Source: an uncultured Clostridia bacterium
Lineage (GTDB): Bacteria; Bacillota_A; Clostridia; Christensenellales; Aristaeellaceae
NCBI GenBank assembly: GCA_945871545.1
Contig: CAMBWJ010000031.1
Span: 1-10,826 of the forward strand
Length of the DNA stretch: 10,826 nt
Direction: 5' to 3'
Position 1 is the first letter of the stretch, and each line of letters opens with the position of its first letter. The notes under the pieces were generated by a model. That model was given only the letters and a program-made list of their open reading frames with translations. It did not search any database and had not been told where the DNA came from. Shown here in pieces: positions 1 to 8,700 of this stretch. The position numbers were made by a program, and so were the translations under genes.

Positions 1-117
1 AATCCAGCCCTTGCTGTGCAGGTACCAGTTCTCGGTGCTGACCTCTTTGCCGCCGTTCTGGTCTCCGGGGGACGCGTTTCCGTAAGAGCTTCGAGCGCTT
101 CCAATCTTAACTGCGAT
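1..117 (-). CDS. Endolysin-like cell-wall hydrolase, N-terminal 39 codons (3' end outside the window; ATC in place of the start codon)
   Basis: The frame reads (I)AVKIGSARSSYGN, then GDQNGGKEVSTENWYLHSKGW, and runs off the left edge. The GDQ-G-KEV-T-x-WY pattern is the N-terminus I associate with clostridial phage lysins (probable NlpC/P60-type or related peptidoglycan hydrolases). The location after the last fibre gene fits a lysis gene. No ATG, GTG or close-by TTG lies in frame near the ribosome-binding site. The triplet at the expected start is ATC; an in-frame TTG at 145-147 lies upstream of that site, inside the terminator flank, and is unlikely. A stop closes the frame at 178-180. Either ATC is used inefficiently, or a single base change (ATG to ATC) has silenced the gene, or the base is miscalled. 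No holin gene is visible before it. The exact enzyme class cannot be set from 39 codons. Confidence 0.6.
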   Translation of the reverse strand, partial: MAVKIGSARSSYGNASPGDQNGGKEVSTENWYLHSKGWI

Positions 118-123
118 ATATTT

Positions 124-132
124 CTCCTCCTT
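124..132 (-). promoter_or_regulatory. Strong ribosome-binding site before the endolysin-like gene
   Basis: AAGGAGGAG on the minus strand, followed by AAATAT and then ATC GCA GTT AAG. The spacing is ideal for initiation exactly at the ATC triplet at 115-117, where related proteins begin with Met-Ala. Confidence 0.75.
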
Positions 133-148
133 AATATTTGCATGCAAA

Positions 149-168
149 AGCCCCGCTTTCGCGGGGCT
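149..168 (-). terminator. Intrinsic terminator-like hairpin after the CotH-fibre gene
   Basis: On the minus strand AGCCCCGC, loop GAAA, GCGGGGCT: a perfect 8-pair GC-rich stem with a GNRA-type tetraloop, followed by TTTGCATGCAAAT (with the last stem T, a four-T run). It lies between the end of the fibre genes and the endolysin-like gene. The T tract is short and the lysis gene continues on the same strand, so partial read-through is likely. Confidence 0.75.
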
Positions 169-200
169 GAGTGCCAGTTACTCCATCTCTATGCATATGC

Positions 201-1634
201 TTAAATTGTTGTTACATTATAATCCAACAACATAAACCTGATACGCATATAATCCTTAATCTGGCCGATATTGTTTGTGGATGTACCAGGGCGCGTCGGC
301 CACAGCCTGGAGTCCTCATCCATCATCAGCTTCGGGATCCCGATTGCAATTTTGTACAGCTCATAATGCAGGCTGGCTTCATAGAGGATCCATCCGCGCA
401 ACGCGTTATACCGGTTTTTGATCCTCTCGGGATAGTAGGTCTTAACCACATTCAGCAGCTTATTCTCGGTTGAATGGCTGAACATCGGCCAGCTGCTTGC
501 CCAGCTGTAGCCAGAGCCATCCCATGCATTTCCAAAGCATGCGTCCATGTCGTATGCGCTGATAAACCACTTTGTCCCATCGTATGTGCCCAGCAGATAA
601 TTCTTTACAACTCCGTCATTATGGCATGCCGACGCCATGAAAACCCAGTAATCTATTACGGAATTTACGTCGATCAACGCCTCCAGCGACGGCAGATCGT
701 CTGCGCTCTGCACATTGTTTACGGCGGTGATCAGATTGTTCAGCGATGCAATGAGTTCCGCGGGATCGTCGCCAGAAGCATATTCTACGCTGAAATCCGT
801 ACCGTCGCAGATCGCCGTTCCCTCGAATGTAGCGTATTCAGCGCTGACAATTCCCTCATTTGCTTCGGAACCCGTCATGCCAAACATCCATGCATCCTTC
901 GGGATATTCCACGTATAGATGCCCTGATCCTCGCCGTTGATGATGACCCATACCGGGAAGCCATCAATCGCGCCCCCGTTTGGAAGTGCGGTCAGCCTGG
1001 GATCTGCACCGGATCTATCCTTCACCATTTGTCCCCAGATCACCGCGCCAAACAGATTTCTCAAATTGGATGCATCCACCCAATTTGCCTTCAGGCAATA
1101 TTTGCTATGTACGCCCCAGCCTGATTTGGCTTCAAATGCGACGTCAAAATTGACCGTAAAATTTTTCTTTGGATAATACAGCGACGAAGACCCCTGCCAC
1201 TTGCAGGTCAGTGTTCCAGTCCGCTCACCATATGCATATTCAAGCGTTACGGCATTGTCTTTGCTCATCTGCGCAGTATCACCGGACAGATGCAATATCG
1301 GAATTCCAAATGCAGCTGCATCAAACTGCAACTCCGAAACCCTTTGATCGAGCTGCCCGACGCTCTGCGCATCCGCCGCAGAGACATTTTCCCGCGCTTG
1401 GGCTTTCTGCGCGTCGGTGAGGGTTTGCGGCGTGTACAGCACCGCCTCCTGCGGCGCATCCTGTCCGGGTTCGCCCTTCTCGCCGTTCAGCAGGTCGAGC
1501 GTCTGTACCTCGCCGCCCCGCGTGATGGTCAGGCGGTAGCCGCCGTCGATTGGCTCTGTGCGCAGGGTGTATTCGCCAACTGTCGCGCTGCCGACGCTGA
1601 GCAGCACCTTGAGCTTGTTCGTTCTTGCGGCCAT
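201..1634 (-). CDS. Tail fibre adaptor fused to a CotH-like kinase domain
   Basis: A 477-residue protein. Residues 1-105 are a paralogue of the SGNH fibre's N-terminus (YTLRTEPIDGGYRLTITRG, then EVQTLDLLNG, then VLYTPQTLT...ARENVSAAD), but with only three Gly-X-Y triplets (GEKGEPGQD). From about residue 112 it follows the CotH kinase family: KWQGSSSLYYPKKNFTVNF, KANWVDASNLRN, PVWVIINGEDQGIYTW, VIDYWVFMASACHNDGVVKN and FISAYDMDACFG. The residues usually placed at the CotH active centre are present in pattern (Asn339-Asp340, Asn345, Asp362, Asp364), so activity is possible. CotH proteins are known as atypical kinases of spore coat proteins and, in Mucorales fungi, as host-binding surface proteins. 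On a phage fibre the domain might phosphorylate a host surface protein or simply bind a receptor; neither is shown here. The gene starts 40 bases after the SGNH fibre stop and is the last before a terminator-like hairpin. Confidence 0.8.
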   Translation of the reverse strand: MAARTNKLKVLLSVGSATVGEYTLRTEPIDGGYRLTITRGGEVQTLDLLNGEKGEPGQDAPQEAVLYTPQTLTDAQKAQARENVSAADAQSVGQLDQRVSELQFDAAAFGIPILHLSGDTAQMSKDNAVTLEYAYGERTGTLTCKWQGSSSLYYPKKNFTVNFDVAFEAKSGWGVHSKYCLKANWVDASNLRNLFGAVIWGQMVKDRSGADPRLTALPNGGAIDGFPVWVIINGEDQGIYTWNIPKDAWMFGMTGSEANEGIVSAEYATFEGTAICDGTDFSVEYASGDDPAELIASLNNLITAVNNVQSADDLPSLEALIDVNSVIDYWVFMASACHNDGVVKNYLLGTYDGTKWFISAYDMDACFGNAWDGSGYSWASSWPMFSHSTENKLLNVVKTYYPERIKNRYNALRGWILYEASLHYELYKIAIGIPKLMMDEDSRLWPTRPGTSTNNIGQIKDYMRIRFMLLDYNVTTI

Positions 1635-1641
1635 GCGCATC

Positions 1642-1647
1642 ACCTCC
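1642..1647 (-). promoter_or_regulatory. Ribosome-binding site selecting the ATG at 1634
   Basis: GGAGGT on the minus strand lies 7 bases before the ATG at 1632-1634. Two earlier in-frame candidates, ATG at 1638-1640 and GTG at 1641-1643, sit on or within 1-2 bases of this site and are too close to be used. Confidence 0.8.
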
Positions 1648-1674
1648 GTAATTATAAATCGACAATCGTCTCAT

Positions 1675-3645
1675 TTAGTTGCTGATAATATAGCGTTCCG
1701 CAAAATGTTTTATCATCTGAGCCATGAAATATCTGCACCATCGTTCGTTAGGATGTACGCCATCATACACACCTTCTGTCTCTCCTTCTGCAACAGCATA
1801 GTATGTCCACATATTTCGATATACAGGCACTTCCGGGCAGAAGCCGCTCTCATAGTACAGATTAAAAAATGGAAAAGAATACTTTCTTGCAACTTCATAA
1901 ATGTAGTCGTTGTATTCGTACTGATAATTTCCATTTGCATTTTCAAAAGCACATCTGAACGACTTCAGGCTGTTCATCACTAGGATTTTTGCTTGTGTAA
2001 AGTGAGTTACAAGATACTCGTAAAATTCATCTACAGCATTCTTAAGGCTGACTAAATCGACATCATGCTGCCAGTCATTATAGCATCCAGTTATAAAAAC
2101 ATAATCATACGTTTCCGGGTTTTGTACAGCCTTCAATCGCGAAACGTAATCGTTCCCACGGTTTTCAAATTGCGCAACATATCCAGTCGCATGAATGCTG
2201 TCATTGCGCGTGCTGTACTCGTTGAAAAAACCGTCTGCCATCAAAGCATCAACCCATTTATTATATCCACCATACTTAGGTATGCCGTGAATAGCATAGC
2301 TACTATCCCCAGTGGATATAGAATCTCCTAAAATCAGTACCTTTTTATCGTATAGTGTTTTATCCTTGACTCTGATTCCCGGCGAAAGCTGCTTGTAAAA
2401 TGGAACATAGAAACTTGGTTCCGTTCCTTTTTCAAGCTGAATATGTTGAACTGTCGCATCTTTTAGACTAACAATAACACATTTTGGATATTCGGCGTTA
2501 AATGTTTTGAATTTAACCGCTCCGCTAATCGATAAATTTTTTTCATATGTATCATTTTCATTATAGAAATAAACAAATACTGCCGATGAATCTTTAGAAA
2601 CCACATAATCTTGACCAATTTCAAGATTATACATTCCATAGATATAATTTTTTCCACTTTCTGTATCAATAACGCCTGTAGATGGATTTACATTTCCTGT
2701 CCCATAAGCAATACATTTTGATGTATCGAGTAAGTTTTTACCAAATACAAGCATATTGCCTATATCTTCAATCAGGTCTTCAGATATGGTGTTCAGCGAT
2801 TTGACGTTAGATTCCAGTTTTGAGATTCGCGGCTTTTCTTCTATAATAAGTCCGATAGCTTCATCGACAGAAATATCAGATCCATCAATATGCTTAACGC
2901 AAATACGATAAAACCCGCTTTCGGCGACAACATTTCCGCCAAATTGTCCAATGTAGGATTTTTCAGCCCAGAGATATAAGGTAGCATAACATGACGATGG
3001 GCATGCGATATTAGCACCTTTTGTCAAATAAATCAACGCAGGCGTATAAATACCTTTTGCATTTCCTTTGACGATATATCCATCTGTATTACGAATTGTT
3101 CCCTGTTCAAAATTGTACTGCGGATGATCGTCTTTGTATTTTGACAAAATAGACAAATCGTCCTCTAGCTCATTAACAGCTACGACATCCGCTGCGCCGA
3201 TGTTCTCACGCGCCTGCGCCTGCTGTTCGGTGGTGAGCGTCTGCGGCGTGTAGAGCACGGATTCCTGCGGCGCATCCTGCCCGGGTTCGCCCTGCGGGCC
3301 AGCGGGGCCGACGTCGCCCTTGTCGCCCTTTTCGCCCTGCGGGCCGGGTTCGCCCGGATCGCCCTGCGGGCCGGGCTCTCCCTGCGGGCCGATGGGGCCG
3401 GTCGCGCCGGTGTCGCCCTTTTCGCCCTTCTCACCCTTCTCGCCAGGTTCACCCTGCGGCCCATGCGGGCCAGGTTCGCCCGGTGCGCCGTCAAGCAAAT
3501 CCATCGTCTGCACCTCGCTGCCGCGCGTGACCGTCAGCCTGTGTCCACCCTCGATGGGTTCCGTGGTGATCCGGTAGTCATTCACGATCAGCGCGCCAGC
3601 GCCGAGTGTCGCCTCCAACGGCTCCAGATTCAGATCAATGCTCAC
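1675..3645 (-). CDS. Collagen-like tail fibre with C-terminal SGNH hydrolase domain
   Basis: A 656-residue protein from the GTG at 3645. Residues 1-52 are a beta-rich adaptor ([19 protein letters not shown]). Residues 53-124 are 24 uninterrupted Gly-X-Y triplets, a collagen-like trimeric rod. Residues about 125-155 carry the fibre linker VLYTPQTLT...ARENIGAAD. Residues about 303-420 look like a beta-sandwich ending [14 protein letters not shown], a common pattern in phage fibre ligand domains. Residues about 434-650 form an SGNH/GDSL hydrolase: [11 protein letters not shown] (nucleophile Ser442), GCYND (Gly520, Asn523) and DGVHPN (Asp628, His631), so the catalytic set looks complete. Such enzymes remove acyl or acetyl groups from glycans, so the likely role is trimming host capsule or wall polymer during adsorption. 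From about codon 160 onward the DNA is strikingly AT-rich compared with its surroundings, which suggests the distal part was acquired separately. The substrate cannot be predicted. Confidence 0.85.
   Translation of the reverse strand: MSIDLNLEPLEATLGAGALIVNDYRITTEPIEGGHRLTVTRGSEVQTMDLLDGAPGEPGPHGPQGEPGEKGEKGEKGDTGATGPIGPQGEPGPQGDPGEPGPQGEKGDKGDVGPAGPQGEPGQDAPQESVLYTPQTLTTEQQAQARENIGAADVVAVNELEDDLSILSKYKDDHPQYNFEQGTIRNTDGYIVKGNAKGIYTPALIYLTKGANIACPSSCYATLYLWAEKSYIGQFGGNVVAESGFYRICVKHIDGSDISVDEAIGLIIEEKPRISKLESNVKSLNTISEDLIEDIGNMLVFGKNLLDTSKCIAYGTGNVNPSTGVIDTESGKNYIYGMYNLEIGQDYVVSKDSSAVFVYFYNENDTYEKNLSISGAVKFKTFNAEYPKCVIVSLKDATVQHIQLEKGTEPSFYVPFYKQLSPGIRVKDKTLYDKKVLILGDSISTGDSSYAIHGIPKYGGYNKWVDALMADGFFNEYSTRNDSIHATGYVAQFENRGNDYVSRLKAVQNPETYDYVFITGCYNDWQHDVDLVSLKNAVDEFYEYLVTHFTQAKILVMNSLKSFRCAFENANGNYQYEYNDYIYEVARKYSFPFFNLYYESGFCPEVPVYRNMWTYYAVAEGETEGVYDGVHPNERWCRYFMAQMIKHFAERYIISN
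3274..3489 (-). repeat. Collagen-like Gly-X-Y coding repeat (24 triplets)
   Basis: Nine-base units encoding [12 protein letters not shown] and similar triplets, with G strictly every third residue over residues 53-124 of the fibre. Near-identical units such as the codons for GPQGEPG recur, so slippage and length variation are likely. It is a protein-coding repeat, not a CRISPR array. Confidence 0.9.
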
Positions 3646-4022
3646 TTCGTCGTCACCTCCGGCATAATTACAAAGTTGTTCAGGTTCTTGACCACATACC
3701 TGCCGCTGCCCGCGATGGTGGGCCACACGGTATAGCGCTTACCCTCCGCCGTGGTCAGCTGCACGTCCGCGCTGTACCGGCCCACGTCAAGCTCTGCCGT
3801 GTCATCGTGCCCGAATACGATGCGTCTGCTTCCCGGCAGCGCGTCGACCTGGATAAGCGCCGGACTCTGTGCGCTGGGCAGCGCGCGCACCGTCAGCGTC
3901 AGCACGTCCTCCGGCTGCAATTCGTATTCCTCGCCGCCCTCCGTGGCGATGCTGGTAATCTCCAGCACCGCATCGTCGCCCTTGGTCAGATAGATTACGT
4001 CCGATTCGATATAAAATCCCAT
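3642..4022 (-). CDS. BppU-N-like small baseplate protein
   Basis: A 126-residue protein. [18 protein letters not shown] followed by [16 protein letters not shown], an [25 protein letters not shown] strand pair and YTVWPTI...FVIMPEVT fits the short beta-domain at the N-terminus of BppU-type upper baseplate proteins of Gram-positive siphophages. There it anchors fibres to the Dit/Tal hub. In this locus it stands alone, and the fibre part is supplied by the next gene. The ATG is preceded by GGGGGTGA at 4029-4036, which touches the upstream stop. Its TGA stop overlaps the next gene's GTG start by four bases (GTGA at 3642-3645), implying coupled translation and perhaps fixed stoichiometry with the collagen-like fibre. 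A fibre-anchoring role is inference. Confidence 0.7.
   Translation of the reverse strand: MGFYIESDVIYLTKGDDAVLEITSIATEGGEEYELQPEDVLTLTVRALPSAQSPALIQVDALPGSRRIVFGHDDTAELDVGRYSADVQLTTAEGKRYTVWPTIAGSGRYVVKNLNNFVIMPEVTTK
3653..3660 (-). promoter_or_regulatory. Ribosome-binding site that fixes the GTG start of the collagen-like fibre
   Basis: GGAGGTGA on the minus strand lies 7 bases before the GTG at 3643-3645, inside the end of the BppU-like gene. It rules out the longer in-frame start near 3726, which has no comparable site and would overlap the upstream gene by 85 bases. Confidence 0.85.
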
Positions 4023-4036
4023 ACCGTTTCACCCCC

Positions 4037-5722
4037 TTAAATCTCGCCTCGAATGGAAATGTATCCGATGGTCGCGTACTCGCTGCCCGCCCGTGAACTG
4101 ATGTTCAGCCGCACATACTTATACGCGGTGGTGTTGCCGCAGGAAATCGTGCCCAGCAGCGTGCCGTCGTTCTTCTCGCTCCAGCCGCTGTACGATCCAA
4201 TCTGCGTCCAGCTGCTGCCGTCGTTGCTGCCCTGCACCGTGCCCGCCGTGGGGTTGTGGTTTCCGGATTCCGGATTCTGACTTCGACTGTACACCGACAC
4301 CTGGATATTCTTCAGCGCAACGTCCATCTTCAGCTGGATCCACGGCGCAGATTCGCTTGACACGCATGCCCAGCTGGTCGCCGGAGATGCATCAAATGCG
4401 CACCACGCCGGGTATCCCGAGCTGAATTCGGTGGATGCGCTGGCCTCGCAGGAGAGCGATGAATTGCTCGTCATTGCGCCCTGGGGACGGGTGACGGTCA
4501 CGGGCGTATACTCCGATTCCAGAGTGCCGAACGCCGCCCAGTTAAAGCCAAACACAACCGCAGCCGAACCGCCGTTTGCAAGCCGCGCAGTGAAGCCCGT
4601 TGTGCTCACGCTCTGGATCGCCACATTGCACCGGCCCAAATAATAGCTGTCCGATTCGCTCACGATGTTGGCCACGATCAGCGGTGCCTCTTTGTATGCG
4701 CGGGCAAAAACCACATCCACCGTCGCCGTTTTGCTGTTGGTCACGCTCTGCGCCGCGCTGCTGCCCGTCTGAACGCCCATCAGCTCCAGCAGGCTGCCGC
4801 TGCCGTTGCCGATCTGCGCGATGCCGCCATAGAGATACGCCGGGTAGTCGCACTCGAACTTGGGATTGTCCACCGTCGCGGTGGAATATCCGCCGAAGCG
4901 CACGCCGCCGGTGCTCACCCCGGCCAGATGCACGTTCGTAAACACGTTTCCGATCAGGAAGGTCGCGGAGACGGTCTCCGTGGAGGATACGCCGCTGTCC
5001 GTCAGCGCCGTGTAGGCGAACTCCATGCGGAACCACTTCTTCTCTCCACTGCCGATAGTCAGACCGGAGATGGGTGCAGCAGACACCGTCACGCCCGACG
5101 TGCTGCCGCTTACGCTTCGAGAGTACACCTGCGTCGTGGTCGCATCCGCGCTGTCGCCGGAGTAGATGCGGAATGTGCCGCTGCCGCTCGTTCCCAGCTT
5201 CTCCAACACCAGCGTCGCCGTGAAGCTCAGATATGTGCCGTCGTCCGCCGCCGCGCCCAGACTGTTGGCACGGTACAGCTTCGCATTCGTGATGTTCGGC
5301 TTGAATTCACTGCTGGTATAGGTGATGGTCAGCACCATCGGCTGCGCCGTCGTCGCCCGCCAGTACACATGATCCAGCTTGTTGGTCAGCGTCGTGCGCA
5401 GGGTGATGTTTGCCTCGACCCATGCCGCAGCTCCCGGCATGTCCATGAAGCTGGCGTCGATTTGAAATATATCTCCGTCTCCACGATGCGATACAGAATT
5501 CGATTTGAGCACGCTGCCGTTCGCGAATACCAGCTCTGCGGCGTGCGTCACTGTGGAACTGGTGTCATGTTTGCGCCACCAGCTCGCGCTGATGCTCATG
5601 ATCTGCGTGATGGGCCGTTTGTCGCCGATCACAGTGAGCGGCGACAGTGCGACCGCGCTCTCGCCAGCTGTCCAGCTTGATTTCCCGGTGTAGGTGTAGG
5701 TTCTCGTAAGAATTTCTGCCAT
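4037..5722 (-). CDS. Phage baseplate/tail fibre protein with H-type-lectin-like region and C-terminal F5/8 type C domain
   Basis: A 561-residue product with no signal peptide or membrane segment. Residues 1-260 are beta-rich, like the N-terminal part of phage structural proteins of the DUF859 type. Residues about 272-300 (GVRFGGYS, then CDYPAYLYGGI) are the linker typical of those proteins. Residues about 330-400 (VVFARAYKEAPLIVA, TTGFTARL, FGFNWAAFGT) resemble an H-type lectin fold. Residues about 415-561 form a discoidin/F5/8 type C domain: SGYPAWCAFDASPATSWAC, APWIQLKMD, VQGSNDGSSWTQIG, YKYVRLNIS. Both C-terminal modules are known carbohydrate-binding folds, so the likely job is reversible binding of host surface glycan. 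The ATG follows a weak AAAGGGAA site, 18 bases after the Tal stop. The BppU-like gene begins 14 bases after its own stop. Domain identities come from motif reading only. Confidence 0.78.
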   Translation of the reverse strand: MAEILTRTYTYTGKSSWTAGESAVALSPLTVIGDKRPITQIMSISASWWRKHDTSSTVTHAAELVFANGSVLKSNSVSHRGDGDIFQIDASFMDMPGAAAWVEANITLRTTLTNKLDHVYWRATTAQPMVLTITYTSSEFKPNITNAKLYRANSLGAAADDGTYLSFTATLVLEKLGTSGSGTFRIYSGDSADATTTQVYSRSVSGSTSGVTVSAAPISGLTIGSGEKKWFRMEFAYTALTDSGVSSTETVSATFLIGNVFTNVHLAGVSTGGVRFGGYSTATVDNPKFECDYPAYLYGGIAQIGNGSGSLLELMGVQTGSSAAQSVTNSKTATVDVVFARAYKEAPLIVANIVSESDSYYLGRCNVAIQSVSTTGFTARLANGGSAAVVFGFNWAAFGTLESEYTPVTVTRPQGAMTSNSSLSCEASASTEFSSGYPAWCAFDASPATSWACVSSESAPWIQLKMDVALKNIQVSVYSRSQNPESGNHNPTAGTVQGSNDGSSWTQIGSYSGWSEKNDGTLLGTISCGNTTAYKYVRLNISSRAGSEYATIGYISIRGEI

Positions 5723-5740
5723 ATGTCCATTCCCTTTCGA

Positions 5741-8700
5741 TCACATCAGGTTGAACGCCAGCCCACCGGAAGCCTCCGGGTGCCAGAGCATGTAGTTGCC
5801 CAGGATCAGCCCGCCAGCAATAAAGGAGGAATTGACGTTTCCGCCCACGACGATGTCCACGCTGTCCTGATCGATGCGCACCTCGCTGTGGTCACGATAG
5901 CCCGGCTTGTAGAAGTGTGCGCCGCTGGTGTCGATACTGATTGCGGTCGCCAGCTGATCTATGGCCTTCTGCGCCTCCGCCTGCTGTGCGATGAGCCGGT
6001 TGGAGATGTCGTTGATCTCCTCCAGGTCGCTGACCGTGTCCCAGTCGCCGGAGGCGATGGTGAACAGGGTGCTGGCCTCATTTGCGGCACTCTGGCTCGG
6101 GTCCTTGACGTACTTCAGCACGATTTCATCGCCCTGGGCGAGTGTCCCTACGTAGCGCTGCGCGCCGGCGCTTGTGCCGGAGACGGCGTTCAATATGGTC
6201 GTCCCAGCAACGGTCAGCGTGAGCTTATCGTAGCCGGTCTCGGTGTAGTACGCGCCGCTGATGACCACGCTGCTCAGGTCGCGCGCGGCCTTGAGCGTGA
6301 TGGTGGCAGTGGTACTGTTCACGCCGATGTTCCCGGGAACCAGATCGATTCCATCCCCGGAGCTGCTGGAGAGCGTCCAGCCCGACGTGCCGGAGCCATT
6401 GGTGACGGTGAAAAACGCATCCAGAGTATCCAGGGTAACGCCCTGCCACCTGCGAATTACCGTGGGCGTGACGCCGGTGTCGATCCACAGCTTGCCCGCC
6501 GCAATCGGCGCCTCCGGCGGTTCGTCTCCGGTGTAGATCTCCATGTTGTCGAGGCTTGCGATGTCCTGTGCGTTCTGCTCCACCTGACCTGCGATGATCT
6601 CAATTGACTTGTCGCCCACGATCTGCATCGTGCGCAGCAGGTTGACCGTGGCCTCACGGGCGAAGAGCGTGTCCACGTCCAGGTTTGCAGCGATCAGCTG
6701 CCGGATCACCGCGCTGTCGGCAAAGATGTCCGTGGCGTTCAGGCAGGCCGCCGTCACCGTCCCCTCGATCAGCTTCTCTCCGGCGTTGATGGACAGATCC
6801 TTCACATCGCTGTTCGCGATCTGCTTGAGCGTGGTCACGATGTTGCCATCCGCGTCCACGGATATGGCGTAGAAGCTGCCGTCCTCGCCCTTGACCACCA
6901 GCTCCCCGGTAGTCAGGGAGACCAGGTTCGCCTCCGTGACCGCCAGGCGTGAGATCATCAGCTGGCCGCCCACGCCCTGGGTGATGATTGCCGTATCCGT
7001 GGCCAGATCCTTGATGTGCGCCCAGTCGATGTCCGCCGTGCCGATCTCCGCGCTGGACAGCTCTGCAATCACGGCAGTCAGGCGATCGATGTTTGCCCAG
7101 TCGATGTCCGCCGTGCCGATGGTCGCCTTGTTGATCTCCGCCAGCGCCGCATAGAGCGCGTCGGTGGTGACGCTGCCCGCGATCACCTCCTGCAGATATG
7201 CCGTCAGCGCCGTGATGCTCTGCGCGCTCAGCTGCTCAATCGCCGCCACGCTGATCTTCGCGTACTGGATCGTCGCGTCCCGCAGGATGCTGCCGCTGGC
7301 TGTGCCCGGCGCGATCTTTGTGCCGCTCACGCCGCCGGTGGGCAGGTTATAGCTATACACCTTCTGATCCAGTGCCTGAATTTCGCCCAGCGTCACGCCG
7401 TCGTACTGCCCGGTCAGCGCGTTCCATTCGTAGCCCGTCACCCGCAGCTTTGCCGTAAGGCCCAGCATGCTGTCGGCCACCGTCACCGTGTCGTAGGGGT
7501 GCACCGCCTGAAGGCCCGCGTACTGCATGTCTCCGTCCGTGCCCTGCAAGAGCACAAAGTCCACGTCCATGCCGTAGGTCGGCAGATCCGCGCCGTCGGT
7601 AAAGTCCTGCTCTGCAAGGGCGCGCAGCTTCTCCCGCGCCGCAGTCCGGCCCGCCGTATTGTCCCGGAAGGTCGTTTCGTTGTCCTCGTCCTTCTTGACC
7701 AGCGACACATCGTAGTCCCGCTTCACGGTGCGCGTGACCGGATAGCTTGCGCTGTGGGCGCTGCTGACGTATCGCTCGTCGCTCTCCGCATCCGTGAGCC
7801 AGAAGTCGTTGCCGTCCACGTCCTTGCCGCAGGGCTTGATCTGCGTCACCACGTCAGAATCGTCCGTCGTGACCGTCACGCCCACCAGGTTCTTGCCCCG
7901 GCGCACCGTCACGCCCATGTCGGATTCGGCATCGTCGAGCAGGTGGATGTCGAAATTGTCCCGGATGATCTGGCAGCCGCACTGCGATACGACGCCCTCG
8001 TCCGGGTCCAGCAGGATCTCCACGGGATTCTTGTAGCCGTACTCGCCGGTCACGCTGCCCTCCGTCAGCCCCTCGGTGTACACGCTGAAGTCGCCGGCGT
8101 TCTTGAGCTGCGCGAACACCTGCCGCACCGTCTCCGCACCGGGTACGTTCTCCGGGCTGTATTCGCCGTTGAGCATGTCCCCGACCAGGTCGTAGAACAC
8201 GTGCCGGGCCTTCACCGTCACCACGCCTGCGTCGCTGTCCTGCTCGGTGGAGTAGATGCGGAACAGCTGCCGCCTGCTCTGGGTCAGCTGAATCACCCGC
8301 TGGCTCTCCGGTCGGCCATCGCTGATTTTCTCGGTTTTCGTCTCCACCAGATCCAGATACTTCGTGGACATGTAGCCGGTCTCGCCGCCGACCACCGTGG
8401 TGCAGTGGATCCACAGCCGCCCGCCGACGGTCTGGCGATCCAGCTCGATCACCTGTGTGCCGTTGGGATAGTGCCGCAGCGCCTTGTAGCCCGTGCCGTA
8501 GCCGGTGCGCATGTACAGGCCCACGCTGGTGCGCGCCACCTGCCAGACGTTGCGGGTCACGCTGCCGCTGCCCGTACCTCCGCCCACCCCGTACTCGTAC
8601 AGCGGGGACTCGCGCACAGGGACGGGCGCAGAAATGATGCAGCCGTTCTGAAGCTGCGCCCATCGCAGCGTCTCGTCGATGGGCTGTACAAGCGTCAGCT

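Noticed and set aside
3274..3489. Short regular repeats that might be a CRISPR array
   Set aside because: The units are 9 bases with strict glycine every third codon and no spacers; this is a collagen-like coding repeat.
201..3645. Diversity-generating retroelement target in the fibre genes
   Set aside because: I found no template/variable repeat pair with adenine-specific differences, no C-type-lectin variable end and no reverse transcriptase in the window.
5723..6607. A 294-codon plus-strand frame opposite the end of the Tal gene
   Set aside because: It is antisense to well-supported protein sequence, low in complexity and without family motifs or a ribosome-binding site.
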